Part shown: piece after piece, positions 23,028 to 24,809 of the stretch | Position numbering within the stretch: position 1 is the stretch's first letter | How the letters are laid out: every line of letters starts with the position of its first letter | DNA from: Flavobacteriales bacterium | GTDB lineage: Bacteria > Bacteroidota > Bacteroidia > Flavobacteriales > Flavobacteriaceae | DNA: 24,809 bases | Assembly (NCBI GenBank): GCA_002737105.1 | Contig: NSHO01000008.1 | Coordinates: forward strand, 1 to 24,809 | Direction of reading: 5' to 3' | The notes under the pieces: generated by a model | What the model saw: the letters and a program-made list of their open reading frames with translations, nothing else | What the model was told of the DNA's origin: nothing | Databases searched by the model: none | Position numbers and translations under genes: made by a program

Positions 23028-23807
23028 TTATTTTGATTTTGGTGTTTCGGGTTGCATTAACTTTAAGTAAGCTACAGCTAAATCTGCTAATTTAAACATT
23101 TTCGTATTCTTATCGTTACCATTTAATATTTCATGTGATTTTTTATCTTCTCCAATATAGTACAAAAAGCCATCAATATTATTCTCTGGAATTTGTAAAG
23201 TTTTTGCAAAATACGTTTTTTCAAATTGATTTCTAATTTTTTCAATCAACATTTCTTTTTTCTCTATTTCCAAGTTCCTTTTCAGTTCTTTTCCGTAACC
23301 CGTAAATAAATTAATTAAACCCCCAATCCCAATTCCTCCGCCACCTGATTTCATTCTTCTTTCTGCTACTGTGTATCTTTTTTGTCCTTTTGGAACCAAT
23401 CCCAAACTTTCGTCTGTAATTACGGTTTGGTTTGTTATGATTACTTTTTCAATTAATTTGGACCGCGGCGTCATTTTTATAAATAACAAATTTTGTCTAA
23501 AATCAGTTGCTGTCATTTTTAATTTTATCACATCAAACTGTAATGATGAAAATAGTAAGGTGTCATTCACTTTTGCTTTTATAACAAAATAGCCTCCATT
23601 TCCAGAAATTGTATTAATTTTGTTAAAAATATTTACAATTGTTACTCCGTCATTAGAATTGGTTGCAACAACTATTTTTCCTTTAATTATAGAATCGTTT
23701 TGTGAAACTACTAATTGACAAAGTAATAAAAATAATATTTGTAAATGGTTCTTGATAATAATAAGAATTAATTTTTTGTAAAAATAAAAGAACAAAATTA
23801 TAATCAA
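23028..23807 (-). CDS. Carboxypeptidase-regulatory-like domain protein, copy 1 (start uncertain)
   Basis: The frame is 259 residues if read from the TTG at 23807; another TTG is at 23795. The family signal peptide begins only at codon 18, which is ATC (23754-23756): IKNHLQILFLLLCQLVVSQ aligns with MKTVLQILILLIAQIVFSQ of the next gene. After it come the same SIIKGKIVVATNSNDGVTIV sandwich, the SLGLVPKGQKRYTVAERRMK block and a Gly-rich insert (SGGGGIGIGGL) unique to this copy. There is no ATG or GTG in the region. The -7 box TAATTTTG (23793-23800) even overlaps the second TTG. The true start, or its loss, is unresolved. It heads the four-gene operon. Confidence 0.7.
   Translation of the reverse strand: MIIILFFYFYKKLILIIIKNHLQILFLLLCQLVVSQNDSIIKGKIVVATNSNDGVTIVNIFNKINTISGNGGYFVIKAKVNDTLLFSSLQFDVIKLKMTATDFRQNLLFIKMTPRSKLIEKVIITNQTVITDESLGLVPKGQKRYTVAERRMKSGGGGIGIGGLINLFTGYGKELKRNLEIEKKEMLIEKIRNQFEKTYFAKTLQIPENNIDGFLYYIGEDKKSHEILNGNDKNTKMFKLADLAVAYLKLMQPETPKSK
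23793..23800 (-). promoter_or_regulatory. Possible -7 element inside the 5' end of the paralog gene
   Basis: Minus strand TAATTTTG fits TAnnTTTG. If it is real, transcription begins downstream of both TTG codons and initiation would need a non-standard codon. AT-rich sequence makes chance matches likely. Confidence 0.3.
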
Positions 23808-23848
23808 TATAAAATTTTGTTAAGAATAAAGTAAATTTAATAACACAT

Positions 23849-24556
23849 ATGAAAAAGGCGCTTATTGCAAGTACATCAACTGTTTTTGGTGGTACTTTTT
23901 TAGATTATTTATTACCAGTTTTAAAAGCACATTTTGCAACCGTTTCAAATTTAGTATTTATACCTTTTGCCAGACCAGGTGGCATTTCTCACGAAGATTA
24001 TACAGAAAAAGTAAAACCTTTTTTTAAACAATTTAACATTGAAGTTAAAGGAATTCATGAATTTGAAAACCCAATTGAAGCGATACAAAACGCAGAAGCT
24101 ATTTTTACAGGTGGTGGTAATACGTTTGTTTTGGTAGATATGTTATACAAATACAATTTATTAGATGCCATTCAGAAAGTTGTGGAAAAAGGAACACCAT
24201 ATTTAGGAACTAGTGCAGGAAGCAATATTTGCGGCCTAACGATGGGAACTACAAACGATATGCCGATTGTGTATCCTCCAAGCTTTAGAACATTAGGTTT
24301 AGTTTCTTTCAATTTAAATCCGCATTATTTAGATCCAATTCAAGGTTCGCAACACATGGGAGAAACCAGAGAAACCAGAATAAACGAATTTCATCAATAC
24401 AATTCGCAACCGGTTTTAGGATTAAGAGAAGGCAGTTGGTTAGAAGTTTTGGGAAACAAAGTCACCTTAAAAGGAGATTTGTCAGCGAGATTATTTCAAC
24501 ATGGTAAAGAACCAATTGAAATTGAAACCGGATTAGATTTAAGTGATTTAAAATAA
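23849..24556 (+). CDS. pepE: Dipeptidase E (alpha-aspartyl dipeptidase, peptidase S51)
   Basis: 235 residues, the usual PepE length. The catalytic serine is S122 in YLGTSAGSN, with the acid D137 (TTNDMPIV) and H159 (LNPHYLDP) completing the triad. FTGGGNTF (86-93) is the typical glycine-rich loop. PepE hydrolyses dipeptides with an N-terminal aspartate in the cytoplasm. The gene is divergent from the four-gene peptidase operon, with only about 40 bases between starts, and is followed by two tRNA genes on the opposite strand. No strong terminator was found after it. Confidence 0.95.
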   Translation: MKKALIASTSTVFGGTFLDYLLPVLKAHFATVSNLVFIPFARPGGISHEDYTEKVKPFFKQFNIEVKGIHEFENPIEAIQNAEAIFTGGGNTFVLVDMLYKYNLLDAIQKVVEKGTPYLGTSAGSNICGLTMGTTNDMPIVYPPSFRTLGLVSFNLNPHYLDPIQGSQHMGETRETRINEFHQYNSQPVLGLREGSWLEVLGNKVTLKGDLSARLFQHGKEPIEIETGLDLSDLK

Positions 24557-24586
24557 AAAAGCCCCAAAAAAAATTTGAGGATTTAG

Positions 24587-24659
24587 AGCGAAAGACGAGG
24601 GTCGAACTCGCGACATTCAGCTTGGAAGGCTGACGCTCTACCAACTGAGCTACTTTCGC
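24587..24659 (-). tRNA. tRNA-Gly (TCC), copy 2
   Basis: 73 bases on the minus strand. The acceptor stem GCGAAAG/CTTTCGC is perfect. The D arm is GCTC-loop-GAGC, the anticodon stem TCAGC/GCTGA encloses CTTCCAA with anticodon TCC at 34-36, and the T arm GCGAG-TTCGACC-CTCGT is present. The discriminator is T and CCA is not encoded. Identical to the upstream copy. Confidence 0.96.
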
Positions 24660-24691
24660 ATGGTAGAATTTTGAAATTCAATAAGTTTTAG

Positions 24692-24764
24692 AGCGAAAGA
24701 CGAGGGTCGAACTCGCGACATTCAGCTTGGAAGGCTGACGCTCTACCAACTGAGCTACTTTCGC
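24692..24764 (-). tRNA. tRNA-Gly (TCC), copy 1
   Basis: 73 bases, identical base for base to the other copy, 32 bases away. Same TCC anticodon and cloverleaf. The TATATTTG box at 24783-24790 lies 18 bases upstream and could drive both as one precursor. Confidence 0.96.
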
Positions 24765-24782
24765 ATTTTATTTTGGTGAGTG

Positions 24783-24790
24783 CAAATATA
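24783..24790 (-). promoter_or_regulatory. Candidate -7 element of the tRNA-Gly pair
   Basis: Minus strand TATATTTG fits TAnnTTTG exactly, 18 bases upstream of the first tRNA. The -33 region would be at the window edge and cannot be judged. Confidence 0.5.
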
Positions 24791-24809
24791 ATAGGAAAAA
24801 CTGATTAAT

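Noticed and set aside
24557..24580. Terminator hairpin after pepE
   Set aside because: CCCCAAA and TTTGAGG could pair but with a mismatch and no T-run; too weak to call.

Overview
This AT-rich 24.8 kb window looks like chromosomal DNA of a Flavobacteriaceae bacterium, probably Flavobacterium or a close relative. The gliding genes gldB and gldC, a type IX secretion plug protein (DUF5103), a Bacteroidetes-type DnaG and promoters of the TAnnTTTG type all point there. Most genes are on the minus strand and most are housekeeping. No prophage, IS element or CRISPR array was seen, and no gene-free stretch exceeds 300 bases.

Layout. 1-3148 (minus): 5' part of a proline-catabolic dehydrogenase (pruA), apaG, the T9SS plug protein and a SAM methyltransferase. 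3174-3654: a GxxExxY (PD-(D/E)xK-like) gene bracketed by inverted copies of a CACAGATTT-type repeat. 3677-6069 (minus): methionine aminopeptidase, a decayed C-terminal piece of a TolC-family protein, gldC and gldB. 6149-8948: nadE (plus) converging on dnaG (minus). 9099-11420 (minus): a three-gene unit of ECF sigma factor, one-TM anti-sigma-like protein and coiled-coil outer-membrane beta-barrel protein. It is preceded by two ECF-style promoter candidates with identical spacing. 11643-12623: polyprenyl synthetase (minus), divergent from a lipoprotein gene (12727-13620, plus). 13667-15496: rlmN (minus) divergent from an O-methyltransferase (plus). 15480-19197 (minus): a tightly coupled operon tatA - PAP2 phosphatase - FAD oxidoreductase - GT-C-like membrane protein. 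19440-23807 (minus): a second tight operon of two tandem paralogs with a carboxypeptidase-regulatory-like domain, a DUF6702-like protein and an M1 metallopeptidase. 23849-24556 (plus): dipeptidase E. 24587-24764 (minus): two identical tRNA-Gly(TCC) genes.

How the genes work together. The plug protein and GldB/GldC belong to the secretion and gliding machinery of the phylum. The sigma, anti-sigma-like and barrel genes look like one autoregulated envelope-sensing unit. The PAP2, FAD oxidoreductase and GT-C-like genes suggest a polyprenyl-linked glycan step, read from the tatA promoter. In the four-gene peptidase operon, gaps of 0-2 bases or short overlaps suggest translational coupling, and two of the genes lack an ATG start.

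The most unusual signals lie between genes. Short word-like repeats, different at each site, fill the leaders of pruA, dnaG, the sigma gene and rlmN, both flanks of the GxxExxY gene, and the region between the two large operons, which also holds a 13-bp perfect inverted repeat. The repeats, the tandem ECF promoters and the start-codon problem at 23756-23807 are the best leads. No wholly new defence-type system is evident.
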